Shown: positions 6,613-16,164, counted from the first letter of the stretch. The stretch is 21,862 nt of DNA from Candidatus Cloacimonadota bacterium (GCA_023228285.1 JALOBM010000037.1:1-21862), one strand, 5' to 3'. Numbers and translations are program-made. The notes: a model not told the origin generated them from the sequence alone.

Positions 6613-9333
6613 TTATCGGATTGCTGCCATAGCTGCCGCGAGTCTGGCAATTGGTACGCGGTAGGGGGAGCAGCTAACGTAGTTCATGCCAACTCTGTGG
6701 CAGAACTCCACGCTTGAGGGTTCTCCGCCGTGTTCGCCGCAGATGCCCACTTTCAGATTCGGGCGAGCGCTGCGACCGCGGGTAGTTCCCAGTTCCACCA
6801 GCTGGCCTACGCCTTCCTGATCCAATATCTGGAAGGGATCGTGTTTCAGCAGGTTTTTCTTCAGATAAACGGGCAGGAATACACCAGCGTCGTCACGGCT
6901 ATAACCAAAGGTCATCTGTGTGAGGTCGTTGGTGCCAAAGCTAAAGAACTCAGCGCTTTCGGCGATCTTGTCCGCTGTAAGGGCTGCGCGCGGAATCTCG
7001 ATCATGGTTCCAACCAAGTATTGCACTTTTTCACTGGTCTCCTGGAAGACTTTCTCAGCGGTAGAGCGGATGATTTCTTCCTGCAGCTTGAATTCTGCCA
7101 AAGTTCCGATGAGCGGTACCATGATCTCCGGAAGTACCTTCACGCCTTTCTTTTGAACGTTGATTGCGGCTTCGATGATGGCTCTCGCCTGCATCTCTGT
7201 GATTTCAGGATAGGTATTGCCCAAGCGGCATCCACGGTGACCGAGCATGGGATTGAATTCATGCAGGGAGTCCACTCTGTTTTTCACTTTCAGGGGATCG
7301 ATCCCGAGACTTTTGGCGATCTCGATCTGATCTTTTTCCTCATGGGGTACAAACTCGTGTAAGGGGGGATCCAAGAGGCGAACGGTAACCGGGAAGCCGT
7401 CCATGGCAGTGAAGATACCTTCAAAATCGCTGCGCTGCATGGGCAGAAGCTTGTCCAATGCCTTTCTGCGTCCGGCTTCGTCGTCTGCCAGAATCATCTC
7501 GCGCATGGCATTAATGCGTTCTCCCTCGAAGAACATATGCTCGGTGCGGCAGAGTCCGATGCCTACTGCGCCAAATTTGCGGGCAACTATAGCATCCTTG
7601 GGTGTGTCGGCGTTGGTGCGCACTTTCATTTTGGTATGTTTGTCTGCCAGTTCCATAATTCTGGCAAAATCTCCGCTCAATTCCGGATCCTGGGTATCAA
7701 CTTTTCCTTCCAGTACCTGGCCGGTGGAGCCGTTCAATGATATCCAATCGCCTTCCTTGTAGCTTTTGCCGTCAACAGTCATGATGCGGGTTTTGTAATT
7801 GATCTGCAAGGTACCCGCGCCGGAAACACAGCATTTACCCATACCGCGGGCAACCACAGCAGCGTGGGAGGTCATTCCGCCACGAGCGGTAAGGATGCCT
7901 TTGGCAACGTTCATTCCACGCAGGTCTTCAGGAGAAGTCTCGGTGCGAACCAGGATCACTTTCTTGCCGTCTTTGGCCCATGCTTCTGCATCTTCGGCAA
8001 AGAAAACGATTTGACCGGTGGCAGCGCCGGGAGAGGCAGGCAGCCCCTTCGCTATCACGTGTGCTTTTGCCAGAGCGTCTCTATTGAATACAGGATGCAG
8101 CAGTTCGTCCAGTTTCTCCGGTTCCATGCGCAATAGTGCGGTCTTTTCGTCGATCATGCCTTCTTTCAGCATATCCACGGCGATCTTGACCATTGCAAAT
8201 CCGGTGCGTTTGCCATTGCGGGTTTGCAGCATCCACAGTTTGTTGTCTTGGATGGTAAATTCCAAGTCTTGCATATCGTGGGCATGGTTTTCAAGTTTTT
8301 TCTGGATGTCGAAGAGCTCTTTATATGTGGCAGGCATCACTTCTTCCAGAGAGGGGAATTTTGCTGCACGCTCATCTTCGCTGATTCCTGCAAGTTTCGC
8401 CCATCTTCGTGAGCCTTCTTTGGTGATTTGCTGAGGTGTGCGGATTCCGGCAACTACGTCTTCGCCCTGGGCGTTGATGAGGTATTCTCCGTTGAAGATG
8501 TTTTCGCCGGTGGCGGCATCACGGGTGAAGGCAACGCCGGTGGCACTGGTATCGCCCATATTGCCAAAGACCATGGCTTGTACGTTTACGGCTGTTCCCC
8601 ATTCGTGAGGGATACCGTTCAGCTGGCGGTAATAGACGGCGCGGTCGTTGTTCCAACTATCGAACACCGCAAAAATTGCACCCCAGAGCTGATCCCATGG
8701 ATCCTCCGGGAAGTCGTGACCAGTATTGTCTTTCACGGCTTTTTTGAAGAGAACTACCAGCTGCTTCAGGTCTTCACTGGTCAGTTCGAGGTCGTTCTTC
8801 ACGCCTTTTTCTTCTTTCATGTGATGTATAATAACTTCAAAGGGATCTTCTTCTTCTTTGCTTTGGGGTTTCAGGCCCAATACAACATCGCCATACATCT
8901 GCACAAAGCGGCGGTAGCTATCCCAAGCGAAGCGCTCGTTATTGGTCTTTCTGATGATGCCTTGCACGGCATTGTCGTTCATACCAAGGTTCAGGATGGT
9001 GTCCATCATACCGGGCATGGAAGCTCTGGCGCCACTACGCACGGAAACCAGCAAGGGGTTTTCGTTGGAACCAAATTGCATTCTCATGATTTGTTCCACG
9101 TGTTTGACGGCTGTTTTAACTTCATTGGCTAGCATATCGCGCATTTTCTCGGGGCCAACCTGATTGAACTCAGTACAGGCATCTGTGGTGATAGTGAATC
9201 CGGGGGGTACAGGAACGCCGATGAGATTCATTTCGGCGAGGTTTGCACCTTTTCCACCCAGCAGATTCTTCATATCGGCTTTACCTTCAGCGTGTCCGTT
9301 ACCAAATAGGTAAACGCGTTTAGTTGCAGTCAT
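6613..9333 (-). CDS. ppdK: Pyruvate, phosphate dikinase
   Basis: The 906-residue protein is of normal length for the bacterial enzyme, which interconverts pyruvate + ATP + Pi and PEP + AMP + PPi in the cytoplasm. The start at 9333 has a perfect GGAGG at 9342-9338. The N-terminal ATP-grasp domain begins with [20 protein letters not shown] and includes [21 protein letters not shown] at about 97-117. The central swivelling domain carries [21 protein letters not shown] with phosphohistidine His490. The C-terminal PEP/pyruvate barrel contains [16 protein letters not shown] and [15 protein letters not shown], and ends [19 protein letters not shown]. All expected motifs are intact. The gene is monocistronic: it has a terminator downstream and a long non-coding region upstream. 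A perfect TTGACA lies at 9407-9402, but no good -10 follows it. In anaerobes the enzyme often works glycolytically with pyrophosphate or in gluconeogenesis; which applies here cannot be told. Confidence 0.98.
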   Translation of the reverse strand: MTATKRVYLFGNGHAEGKADMKNLLGGKGANLAEMNLIGVPVPPGFTITTDACTEFNQVGPEKMRDMLANEVKTAVKHVEQIMRMQFGSNENPLLVSVRSGARASMPGMMDTILNLGMNDNAVQGIIRKTNNERFAWDSYRRFVQMYGDVVLGLKPQSKEEEDPFEVIIHHMKEEKGVKNDLELTSEDLKQLVVLFKKAVKDNTGHDFPEDPWDQLWGAIFAVFDSWNNDRAVYYRQLNGIPHEWGTAVNVQAMVFGNMGDTSATGVAFTRDAATGENIFNGEYLINAQGEDVVAGIRTPQQITKEGSRRWAKLAGISEDERAAKFPSLEEVMPATYKELFDIQKKLENHAHDMQDLEFTIQDNKLWMLQTRNGKRTGFAMVKIAVDMLKEGMIDEKTALLRMEPEKLDELLHPVFNRDALAKAHVIAKGLPASPGAATGQIVFFAEDAEAWAKDGKKVILVRTETSPEDLRGMNVAKGILTARGGMTSHAAVVARGMGKCCVSGAGTLQINYKTRIMTVDGKSYKEGDWISLNGSTGQVLEGKVDTQDPELSGDFARIMELADKHTKMKVRTNADTPKDAIVARKFGAVGIGLCRTEHMFFEGERINAMREMILADDEAGRRKALDKLLPMQRSDFEGIFTAMDGFPVTVRLLDPPLHEFVPHEEKDQIEIAKSLGIDPLKVKNRVDSLHEFNPMLGHRGCRLGNTYPEITEMQARAIIEAAINVQKKGVKVLPEIMVPLIGTLAEFKLQEEIIRSTAEKVFQETSEKVQYLVGTMIEIPRAALTADKIAESAEFFSFGTNDLTQMTFGYSRDDAGVFLPVYLKKNLLKHDPFQILDQEGVGQLVELGTTRGRSARPNLKVGICGEHGGEPSSVEFCHRVGMNYVSCSPYRVPIARLAAAMAAIR

Positions 9334-9802
9334 TTATCCTCCATGAAAGCAATGTATATATTTTATTCATAGATTTTCCAAACAATCTGACATGCTTATT
9401 CTGTCAACTGTTTTTGTGTGAAGCTCTTATCATTGGAGCCAGGTTGGAAATAAGGGGTGTCGACCTCCAGGCAGACAGAAGCAGCGGAGCTACCTGCAGT
9501 TGAGGCTTGGCCTCTGTGGTGACGAGATGTCCCCACCCCCTGTACTCCTGTCCGTCATGCTGCTATTAACAACGAGGTGAAATACAAGAAGTGAGTTTGA
9601 AACGGGAGAAAGCTCTTAATCTCTTCATACGACAGCCGGCTTGGACAAAACAGTAGATAAAATAGCAAAAGCAGGGAATAAAAAAATCCCTTTACAGATA
9701 ATGAGCTGTTTTTAGAGTGTGAATTCGGACTACAATCCGGTTACTTTGTAATAATACACGATACTTTAGTTATTATAAGCATAGACAGCATAAGGATACG
9801 CG
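9334..9802. other. Gene-free divergent intergenic region with GC-rich block
   Basis: This 469-bp stretch separates PPDK (minus) from the HhH-barrel operon (plus). It contains a perfect TTGACA on the minus strand at 9407-9402, inside a small inverted repeat TGACA/TGTCA (9388-9406), possibly a PPDK promoter or operator. From about 9437 to 9570 there is a block richer in G and C than its AT-rich flanks. It has a GAGGC-ttg-GCCTC hairpin (9502-9514) and a GTCGAC palindrome (9459-9464), and matches no RNA family I can recognise. No long reading frame is convincing on either strand. No clear promoter for the gene at 9803 is seen. Confidence 0.45.
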
Positions 9803-12568
9803 ATGAAAAAGCTCTTTTTGATGTTCCTTGCCCTGATATTTATAGGGCTGCTCAGCGCTAAGGTGGATCTGAATACCGCCGGCATGAGCGAATTGAAGCA
9901 GCTTCCTATCTCGGAGGCGCAAGCGCGGGACATCTATGAATACCGGACTTTTGTGAAGATTTTTGACAGCATATATGATCTTCGCGAGATCACGTCCATA
10001 GATCAGCGCACAATGAACAAACTGAAGCCGCTGGTGGTGGTTTCTGTATATACTGAAACCGATGATGTGACATTGCGCAGAGAGGAAATCAGTGATCTGA
10101 TCGAGAGGCTGGACAGCAATGAAGGAGCCAGCGAGGGTATGGCAGACGTTTGGGAAGACTATTTGATGACTCCTCAAAACGTAAACCGCATGCACTTCAA
10201 CGACTTTGTGAGTCTGCCAAACGTATCAGCCGTTGATGCCGCAGCCATCCTGAAAAGAGTGGCACGTGGAGACACCATTGCCGACACCAGAGACCTCCGC
10301 GGTACTATGGGGCTTTCCTATTATGGCTATACAAACCTGCGCAACTACGTATATTTCAAAGAACCTCCGGTTAAGAACAGGCTGATGTTTGATGCTCAGA
10401 TTCAGTACTACACCCGCTATTTTGAAGAAGGTCAATACGATATGCTGCACGAGCCGTTTCTGCCCAGCGATTATGGCAACAACTGGCTGACAATTCCTCA
10501 GGACAAACGCAAAACCTACTGGGGTTATTTCGAGCTTGATCAGGTGCATCCGGACATCACTGCAAAACTGCGGATGCGCTACGGCAACAATCTTAAGATG
10601 GGTATCATGAATTACTCCCCCAAAGCGCATGATGGCTGGCAATACATGGATTCCGAAGACTTTTGGAACAGCAGCAAATACTATGCCGGCTACGAAAATA
10701 CCAAGATACCCTGGCTGGACAACACATCCCTAAAGATGTATCTGGGGCATTACCGCGCCACTTACGGCGAGGGCTTAACGATGGAGAATACCGATTTCTA
10801 CAGCTCGCGCAAGACCGGATTTGGCTTTAGTAAGCGCATCATGGGCATCACTCCGGATCTGTCCAAGGCTTCGCAATATGCTTTGCGCGGAGCAGCGGTG
10901 GAATTGGCAAATCCTTATTTCAACGCATCTTTCTTTGTGTCGGACGACGATAAAGACGGCCTGGCATACATCAACGAAGATGGCAGCTATGTAATGCGGG
11001 ATGAATATGGCAATGATGTCTTTAGAGATAGCGATGGCAAACAATACTTTATGGACGGCGCCACAGCTCGATATACTTATGACGACGGCAGTGCGGTAAG
11101 TGCCGATAAGAATAAGTTCTTTTCCTATATTACTCCAAGTCTGCCCTATGATAACGACACAATGATGGAAGCAGAAGCGTATATGAATTCATCTCTGTAT
11201 CCGGAGGTGATACCTCCGGGATCTGCTTATATCCCGTATCAAATGCAATACATCAATTTAGCGGCTCGCAAGGACGCCATTCGTGAAAAGCTGTGGGGCA
11301 CTCATTTGGAATTGAGCCCCATAATAGGTACCAGACTTGGCTTTACAACCTATACTGCTTTGTATGAAGATGCGCATTTTGTGGTGCCCGGTTTTAACGA
11401 TCTGAAGAATATCCTGCTTCGTGATTCCTACAATATTCCCAAGATAGAGAAAGCCATGAATGCCGAAATCAGCAATCTCTACGGCACTCAGACCGATCGC
11501 TACAGCCGGGACTATCGCCGCGTTATCGGCTTTGACGGTGGCACAGTATTGGGTAATACTGCCATTCAAGGTGAATATGCCGAGATGAGTAAGTATGGCG
11601 AAGACACCAAATTGGGCGACGATCCCAAGGCATACCTGATCAGCTCTCACACTCAATTTGAGAATCTCTATTTTATTACCCTGTATCGAAACTACGACAT
11701 TGGTTTTGATAATCCTTACAGCAATAGTTTCTCAGAACATGAGCGCTTCAACGATACCATCCTGGAAAAGAATATCTATGCGCTTAGCAATCCGCTGATC
11801 TCGGACATGTATCAAAACAGCAATCAATCTCAACCGGAAAAAGGGCTCTACTTTGAGACCAGATACAAATTTAATAGGTACTTCACTGTGGGACGCAGCT
11901 ATCTGGACTTGTGGGAACGGCTTGCAGACGGTCGTCGCAGTGCTAGATTCCAGAGCGAACTGGAATTTCGTCCATTGTATCAATTGGCGATGAGACTGCG
12001 TTATAAGAACCAGGTGAACCGTTATGACGACACAGCAGAACGCGGAGTATCCAAAACCAACGAATACACTGTGGCGATCCGCACTTTCCTTTCCAACCGG
12101 GACTTTTTGGAGCTGGAATATCGTTACAATACCGTGCTAAGCCCGCCCTACACTTCGCTTACCTATCCCGCTCAACCGGGTAACAATACAATGGCTGCAG
12201 CACAAACCTTGATGACTGGCGATTACATCGGCGTGAATTACACTCACAACTTCACTCCCAGCGTAAAACTGCAGGGTTCCTTCTTGTACTGGTATGGACA
12301 CGGCATCTCGCATTGGGATTGGGAAGACATGGAAATCGACTTTATGGGCGAACGCGGTGCCAAAGCATGGATCGCCATATCCAGCCGCATCTCAAACAAT
12401 ATGTATATGAATATCAAGTTCCGCAATAAAACCTATCAGGATAAAGAAGTAAGAATCCGCCAATTCAACAATCCCGCCGATGAGGCTTTGGAAGGTCAGC
12501 TTACTTATGCCGAGAGAGTGGAACACAGTGAAAACACAATCCGCTTTTCCCTTGATTATCGCTTCTAA
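9803..12568 (+). CDS. Outer-membrane beta-barrel protein with N-terminal tandem helix-hairpin-helix motifs
   Basis: The 921-residue protein starts at 9803, with AAGGAT at 9792-9797 upstream. Residues 1-19 are a signal peptide (MKKLFLMFLALIFIGLLSA). The mature N-terminus VDLNTAGMSELKQLPISEAQ (21-40) and its continuation to about 75 is a ComEA-type helix-hairpin-helix (HhH). A second HhH-like segment lies at about 130-175 (NVNRMHFNDFVSLPNVSAVD, then AAAILKRVARGDTIADTRDL). From about 190 to 921 the sequence alternates polar and aromatic residues like a large outer-membrane barrel, and it ends FSLDYRF with the C-terminal Phe typical of BAM substrates. An Asp/Gly-rich insertion lies at about 378-435. 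HhH motifs usually bind DNA backbones, and ComEA is the periplasmic DNA receptor of transformation. DNA binding or uptake is therefore a reasonable guess, not shown. It is the first gene of a three-gene operon, 12 bp before the next. I know no established name for it. Confidence 0.85.
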   Translation: MKKLFLMFLALIFIGLLSAKVDLNTAGMSELKQLPISEAQARDIYEYRTFVKIFDSIYDLREITSIDQRTMNKLKPLVVVSVYTETDDVTLRREEISDLIERLDSNEGASEGMADVWEDYLMTPQNVNRMHFNDFVSLPNVSAVDAAAILKRVARGDTIADTRDLRGTMGLSYYGYTNLRNYVYFKEPPVKNRLMFDAQIQYYTRYFEEGQYDMLHEPFLPSDYGNNWLTIPQDKRKTYWGYFELDQVHPDITAKLRMRYGNNLKMGIMNYSPKAHDGWQYMDSEDFWNSSKYYAGYENTKIPWLDNTSLKMYLGHYRATYGEGLTMENTDFYSSRKTGFGFSKRIMGITPDLSKASQYALRGAAVELANPYFNASFFVSDDDKDGLAYINEDGSYVMRDEYGNDVFRDSDGKQYFMDGATARYTYDDGSAVSADKNKFFSYITPSLPYDNDTMMEAEAYMNSSLYPEVIPPGSAYIPYQMQYINLAARKDAIREKLWGTHLELSPIIGTRLGFTTYTALYEDAHFVVPGFNDLKNILLRDSYNIPKIEKAMNAEISNLYGTQTDRYSRDYRRVIGFDGGTVLGNTAIQGEYAEMSKYGEDTKLGDDPKAYLISSHTQFENLYFITLYRNYDIGFDNPYSNSFSEHERFNDTILEKNIYALSNPLISDMYQNSNQSQPEKGLYFETRYKFNRYFTVGRSYLDLWERLADGRRSARFQSELEFRPLYQLAMRLRYKNQVNRYDDTAERGVSKTNEYTVAIRTFLSNRDFLELEYRYNTVLSPPYTSLTYPAQPGNNTMAAAQTLMTGDYIGVNYTHNFTPSVKLQGSFLYWYGHGISHWDWEDMEIDFMGERGAKAWIAISSRISNNMYMNIKFRNKTYQDKEVRIRQFNNPADEALEGQLTYAERVEHSENTIRFSLDYRF

Positions 12569-12580
12569 CGTGGAGGAAAC

Positions 12581-14035
12581 ATGTTATCAAATAAATCTCT
12601 GATTATATTTGGCCTGCTGATGCTGGTCTCTTTGCTTGGTGCTTTTAGTGTGAGTGACAACTATTATGGACATCCCCCTTATGGGCAGGCTTCACTGGGG
12701 CAACGTTACGGCATTTTGGATGCCCGCGGATTTGCCATGGGCGGCACCGGGATCTACAATAATATGCGCCCCGGATCCATAGCCATCAATCCTGCCAATA
12801 TCACTGCGCAGGAGAACCATGCGGGACTTAGCCTGAATACTATGATCAATCGCGCTGAAGACACTCGCATGCTCCCGCTCTACAACAGCTTTGACGCATA
12901 TATAGATGATTCGGTTTATGCCTCAAATATCAATGCTTTTACGGATTTCGCCGGAGCTGGCTACGCTGCGATGAACTTGGGGAGATTGCATCTGGGAATC
13001 GGCACTTATCATACGCCCTACACCAGTTTTTCCGGAAAGTACAGCGAAGAGATTCGCAACAACCGCAATACCGATAACGACGGTTATCCCGAAAAGATCG
13101 CCCAAAACGAGATCGATAACAGCGGTGTGCTGATGAAGACTGCTCTGGCAGCCAGTATCGGCTTTGACATTGCAGATTACTGGAATGTGAATCTGGGCGT
13201 GGATTATGCTTTGATGTCTGCCGATGTAGAACAGGAAACCACGATCAGATGGAGCGATTGGGCTGTGCAAACCGTAGGTGAAAACATACTTCCCGATTAC
13301 AGCAGAACCAGAGATTGGGAGCTTGAGGGTCAGCAGCTGAAGCTTGGTGCGGCTTTCCGTATGGGTCCCCGCTGGGGGATGGGAATTACCATGAGCCCCA
13401 AAACCACATTGGACATCAGCGGTAGCGATTTTACCTATCTGGAAGCATCACCAAACACTGCAATGGACAGCACCCTGGTATCGATGGACGGAGATTATGA
13501 TCTCCCCGCCGAATATAGAATTGGCTTTAGTTACTTCCCCCGCAACGTGATGCGTACCGTTTTCAAAGCGGATCTGGAGATGGTGCAATACAGCGATCTG
13601 GACGATATCTACGACGACGTCTTCAATTTCTACGCCGGAGTGGAACACCATGTGGTAAACCGCATTCCTTTGCGCTTAGGATTCCAGGCTGTTAGCAGTT
13701 ATTTCCAAACCATGGAAGAGGATGTGGATCTGAATGGTGATCCCTTCACCTATCGAGCCGCAAAGAAAGTAATCAGTCCCAAGATAACCGGTGGTTCCTC
13801 CGTTCAACTGTACAAAAACTGGGTATTGGATCTTGGCTTTGGATATGGCTGGCGCGAATACCAGGCGTTGGATCTCTTTGGCGATAAATATTATGATGAT
13901 AGAGTTTACACTGGCGGGGCTTATGCACTTTGGCCAAATTCCTATATAGACCTTCAAAACCGCGGATGGGAAAATCCTGATAAAGTAAAGGAAAACATCG
14001 TCAGCTTCAATGCCGGTATTTCTTTTAGCTGGTAA
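12581..14035 (+). CDS. FadL/PorV-like outer-membrane beta-barrel protein
   Basis: The 484-residue product starts at 12581 behind GGAGG (12572-12576). Residues 1 to about 22 form a signal peptide. The mature start (LDARGFAMGGTGIYNNMRPG, then SIAINPANI) is the hallmark of the OmpP1/FadL/PorV group: a glycine-rich region followed by an S-x-NPA-like motif. The remainder alternates hydrophobic and polar residues and ends VSFNAGISFSW, an aromatic C-terminal barrel signature. FadL members pass hydrophobic solutes across the outer membrane, and PorV members serve T9SS as shuttle proteins. This protein cannot be assigned to either from sequence alone. It is 12 bp after the HhH-barrel gene and 18 bp before the nucleotidase gene, so the three are probably co-transcribed. 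Confidence 0.8.
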   Translation: MLSNKSLIIFGLLMLVSLLGAFSVSDNYYGHPPYGQASLGQRYGILDARGFAMGGTGIYNNMRPGSIAINPANITAQENHAGLSLNTMINRAEDTRMLPLYNSFDAYIDDSVYASNINAFTDFAGAGYAAMNLGRLHLGIGTYHTPYTSFSGKYSEEIRNNRNTDNDGYPEKIAQNEIDNSGVLMKTALAASIGFDIADYWNVNLGVDYALMSADVEQETTIRWSDWAVQTVGENILPDYSRTRDWELEGQQLKLGAAFRMGPRWGMGITMSPKTTLDISGSDFTYLEASPNTAMDSTLVSMDGDYDLPAEYRIGFSYFPRNVMRTVFKADLEMVQYSDLDDIYDDVFNFYAGVEHHVVNRIPLRLGFQAVSSYFQTMEEDVDLNGDPFTYRAAKKVISPKITGGSSVQLYKNWVLDLGFGYGWREYQALDLFGDKYYDDRVYTGGAYALWPNSYIDLQNRGWENPDKVKENIVSFNAGISFSW

Positions 14036-14053
14036 GACCTTGATGAGGTTATT

Positions 14054-15709
14054 ATGAAAAGATATATATTACTATCAGTGCTGATATTGGCGCTGAGCCT
14101 GGCTGTGGCTGAGGACTTGCGTCTGGACATCATGTGGTCAAATGACGTGCATGGTGGCATAGACCGCTCTCAAGCCACTTTTATGAATCCGGACTTCCCT
14201 CCCCAGTTAGGAGGCGGTGCGTCGGCTGCTACACTCATCAAACACGTGCGTAGCTGGCAGAGCCCAACCCGTCAATCCTTGCTCCTGGATGCCGGAGACT
14301 TCTTTCAAGGCCGCCCGGTAGGGACAGTCACAAACGGCGTGTCTGTAATTGAATACATGAACATGGTCGGTTATGATGCCATGACCATCGGAAACCATGA
14401 ATTCGACATCCTGCAGGATGAATTGGAACCCACTTTGGAATTAGCGAATTTTCCCATTCTTACCTGTAATGTGATCGACACCAGGACCGGAGAGATTCCC
14501 TGGTATGCTTTTCCCTATACCATTGTCAATCGCATGGGCGTACGCATTGGCATTCTGGGCTTTACCACCACAGATACTAAACAGATGAGCTTCCCGGAAA
14601 ACATCCGCAATATCGAATTTCTGAATGAAAAAGAGTCTGTATCCAAATATGTAAAGATATTGCGGGAAGAAGAGAAAGTGGATTTGGTAGTAGTATTGGG
14701 ACATGCCGGGCTTCCCTATGATAACGTGGAGACCTATCTGAGCCGTTACGACGAAAAAGGAAATCCCCGCTACGCAGAACGACGCGGTCACTGGGGTTAC
14801 GATGCTCAGGAATTAGCCCGCGAAGTGGATGGTATCGATCTTTTTATCGGTGGACACATTCATAAGGGCTGGCCCAAACCCTGGATTGATCCGGTGACCC
14901 ACACTATGGTTATCACAGGTTATGCCTACGGTTCAAACCTTGGTTTGCTTACTCTTACCATAGACCCGGAAACCAAGACTCTAACAGGTTATGAGCTCCC
15001 CGCCATCCGCGAAGGTGCAATGATCACCCTCTTTGAAGATCAGTTTATTCCCGATCCCGAAGCCAGAGACCTTATCGAAGGCTATGTAGCAGTAGCTGAA
15101 GAAGGCATGGATGAAGTGATTGGCTATGCCAAAAACCACCTTTCCCGCACCAATGTAGATGCGCAATCTCCCATGGGCAATACCATTGTGGAAGCCATGA
15201 AATATATGGTAGATGCAGATTTCTCCTTCCTGAATCTGGGTGGTGTGCGGGCCGAGATCAAGAGCGGCCCCGTCACCTATCGCAATATCTTTGAAGTAAT
15301 GCCTTTTGACAATATGCTTATCAGCTTCAAGTGCGATGGCAGAACCTTGCGCCGCATCATCGAAACCCGTGTGGAAGGCAGTAGAGCGGGCTTGATCGTA
15401 GCCGGAGTAAAAGTGGTTTATTCCCGTCAACGTCCCAGTTTTGACCGCGTGACCACCCTGTTGGTTGGAGGTGAACCCCTCGATCCGGACAAGATCTATA
15501 CCGTAGCCACCACAGACTTCCTGATGCAGGGTAATGCAGGACTCACCATGCTGATGGACATCCCAGCCGAAAACGTGACCAATCACAATATAAATCTGCG
15601 GGATGCGATCGTGAAATACTTCAAGGACAATTCTCCGGTGGACGTTCGGATCGACGACCGCTGGAAGCGTGACGACAACTCACGTCAAGCACCATATCTG
15701 GCACAATAA
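14054..15709 (+). CDS. Secreted UshA-type 5'-nucleotidase / metallophosphatase
   Basis: The 551-residue protein begins MKRYILLSVLILALSLAVA, a signal peptide cleaved near residue 19, with GAGG in the 18-bp gap to the previous gene. The N-terminal calcineurin-like metallophosphatase domain has all five classic motifs: SNDVHGG (Asp31, His33), GDFFQG (Asp82), GNHEFD (Asn114, His115), GHAGLP (His217) and GGHIHKGW (His268, His270). The C-terminal 5'-nucleotidase substrate domain shows NTIVEAMKYMVDADFSFLNL, GGVRAEI, MPFDNML and TTDFLMQGNAGL. Members hydrolyse nucleotides, or related phosphoesters, in the periplasm or at the surface, releasing nucleosides and phosphate. No lipobox or LPXTG anchor is seen. 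As the last intact gene of the HhH-barrel operon, it may process nucleotides for uptake. The stop overlaps the start of the flavodoxin pseudogene. Confidence 0.93.
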   Translation: MKRYILLSVLILALSLAVAEDLRLDIMWSNDVHGGIDRSQATFMNPDFPPQLGGGASAATLIKHVRSWQSPTRQSLLLDAGDFFQGRPVGTVTNGVSVIEYMNMVGYDAMTIGNHEFDILQDELEPTLELANFPILTCNVIDTRTGEIPWYAFPYTIVNRMGVRIGILGFTTTDTKQMSFPENIRNIEFLNEKESVSKYVKILREEEKVDLVVVLGHAGLPYDNVETYLSRYDEKGNPRYAERRGHWGYDAQELAREVDGIDLFIGGHIHKGWPKPWIDPVTHTMVITGYAYGSNLGLLTLTIDPETKTLTGYELPAIREGAMITLFEDQFIPDPEARDLIEGYVAVAEEGMDEVIGYAKNHLSRTNVDAQSPMGNTIVEAMKYMVDADFSFLNLGGVRAEIKSGPVTYRNIFEVMPFDNMLISFKCDGRTLRRIIETRVEGSRAGLIVAGVKVVYSRQRPSFDRVTTLLVGGEPLDPDKIYTVATTDFLMQGNAGLTMLMDIPAENVTNHNINLRDAIVKYFKDNSPVDVRIDDRWKRDDNSRQAPYLAQ

Positions 15710-16063
15710 AAATCTGCATACTATGTCATAGCGAAACTGGTACCACAGAGTCTTTTGCGGCTGTCCTGCAGGAAAATATGCTACAAGCAGGACACAATGT
15801 GGAAGGGCTGAAAGTGGCCACACTGAACCCGGTGAAGCAGACTTCGGTGAGAGAAAAGCAGGATATCAGAATCACAAATCTGCCCGATCCGCAAGAAATA
15901 TGATGTAATGATGTTTGGTGGTCACGTTTGGGCATTCGGCCCCTCCCCGGTGATAATTGCGGCGATAACGCAATTGGATCATCTACAGGGCAAACAATGC
16001 TTCAGCTTCGTTACCATGGGCCTACGCTGCCGCTGGATGGGTGGCTTGGACTTCAGTGCATAG
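15706..16063 (+). pseudogene. Decayed flavodoxin-like gene (lost start, frameshift, truncated end)
   Basis: Directly after the nucleotidase stop, one frame from 15709 reads KICILCHSETGTTESFAAVL and on to ITNLPDPQEI, then hits TGA at 15901. The next frame, from 15893, continues KKYDVMMFGGHVWAFGPSP, then AAITQLDHLQGKQCFSFVTM and GLRCRWMGG, and stops at 16061. Together they make a flavodoxin-fold protein: HSETGTTESFA is the phosphate-binding loop and GGHVWAFGPSP the 60s loop. A single inserted base near 15892 explains the frameshift. At 15706 the sequence is ATAA where an ATGA stop/start overlap would fit, so the start seems lost by one G-to-A change. The 3' end runs into the 115-bp repeat at 16039. 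The parent was likely a flavodoxin or flavin reductase of about 150-170 residues, translated as the fourth gene of the operon. Confidence 0.8.
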
Positions 16064-16153
16064 TTTTCACCCCATGTATTGAAGTCCATTTGACCGAATA
16101 ATGTATAGGTATGCAATAAGATACAAAAGGCCATATCAGTTCCAATCGCATTA
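16039..16153. repeat. 115-bp direct repeat, copy 1
   Basis: Runs from GGGTGGCTTGGAC to AATCGCATTA and matches 16378-16488, with long identical blocks such as TTGAAGTCCATTTGACC (16079-16095) and ATAGGTAT. The right arm of its inner inverted repeat (near 16129-16147) is degenerate compared with copy 2. It overlaps the truncated end of the flavodoxin pseudogene. An additional short inverted pair TGGACTTCA (16048-16056) / TGAAGTCCA (16080-16088) is present only in this copy. Confidence 0.75.
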
Positions 16154-16164
16154 CTTAGGTTGAA

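Noticed and set aside
6465..6650. Minus-strand open frame of 61 codons overlapping the PPDK end
   Set aside because: It overlaps the PPDK terminator and C-terminus, has no ribosome binding site and shows no protein-like pattern.
8428..9132. Long plus-strand open frame of 234 codons inside PPDK
   Set aside because: It is the antisense shadow of a highly conserved PPDK coding region.
9437..9570. Signal recognition particle RNA or another standard small RNA
   Set aside because: A loose likeness to the SRP core was checked, but the GGAA-type apical loop and flanking helix are missing.
9746..9780. Sigma-70 promoter (TTGTAA with an AT-rich -10) for the HhH-barrel operon
   Set aside because: The best -10-like hexamers are at the wrong spacing, so the match is no better than expected in AT-rich DNA.
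14981..15586. Minus-strand open frame of 201 codons inside the nucleotidase gene
   Set aside because: Antisense to the conserved C-terminal nucleotidase domain.
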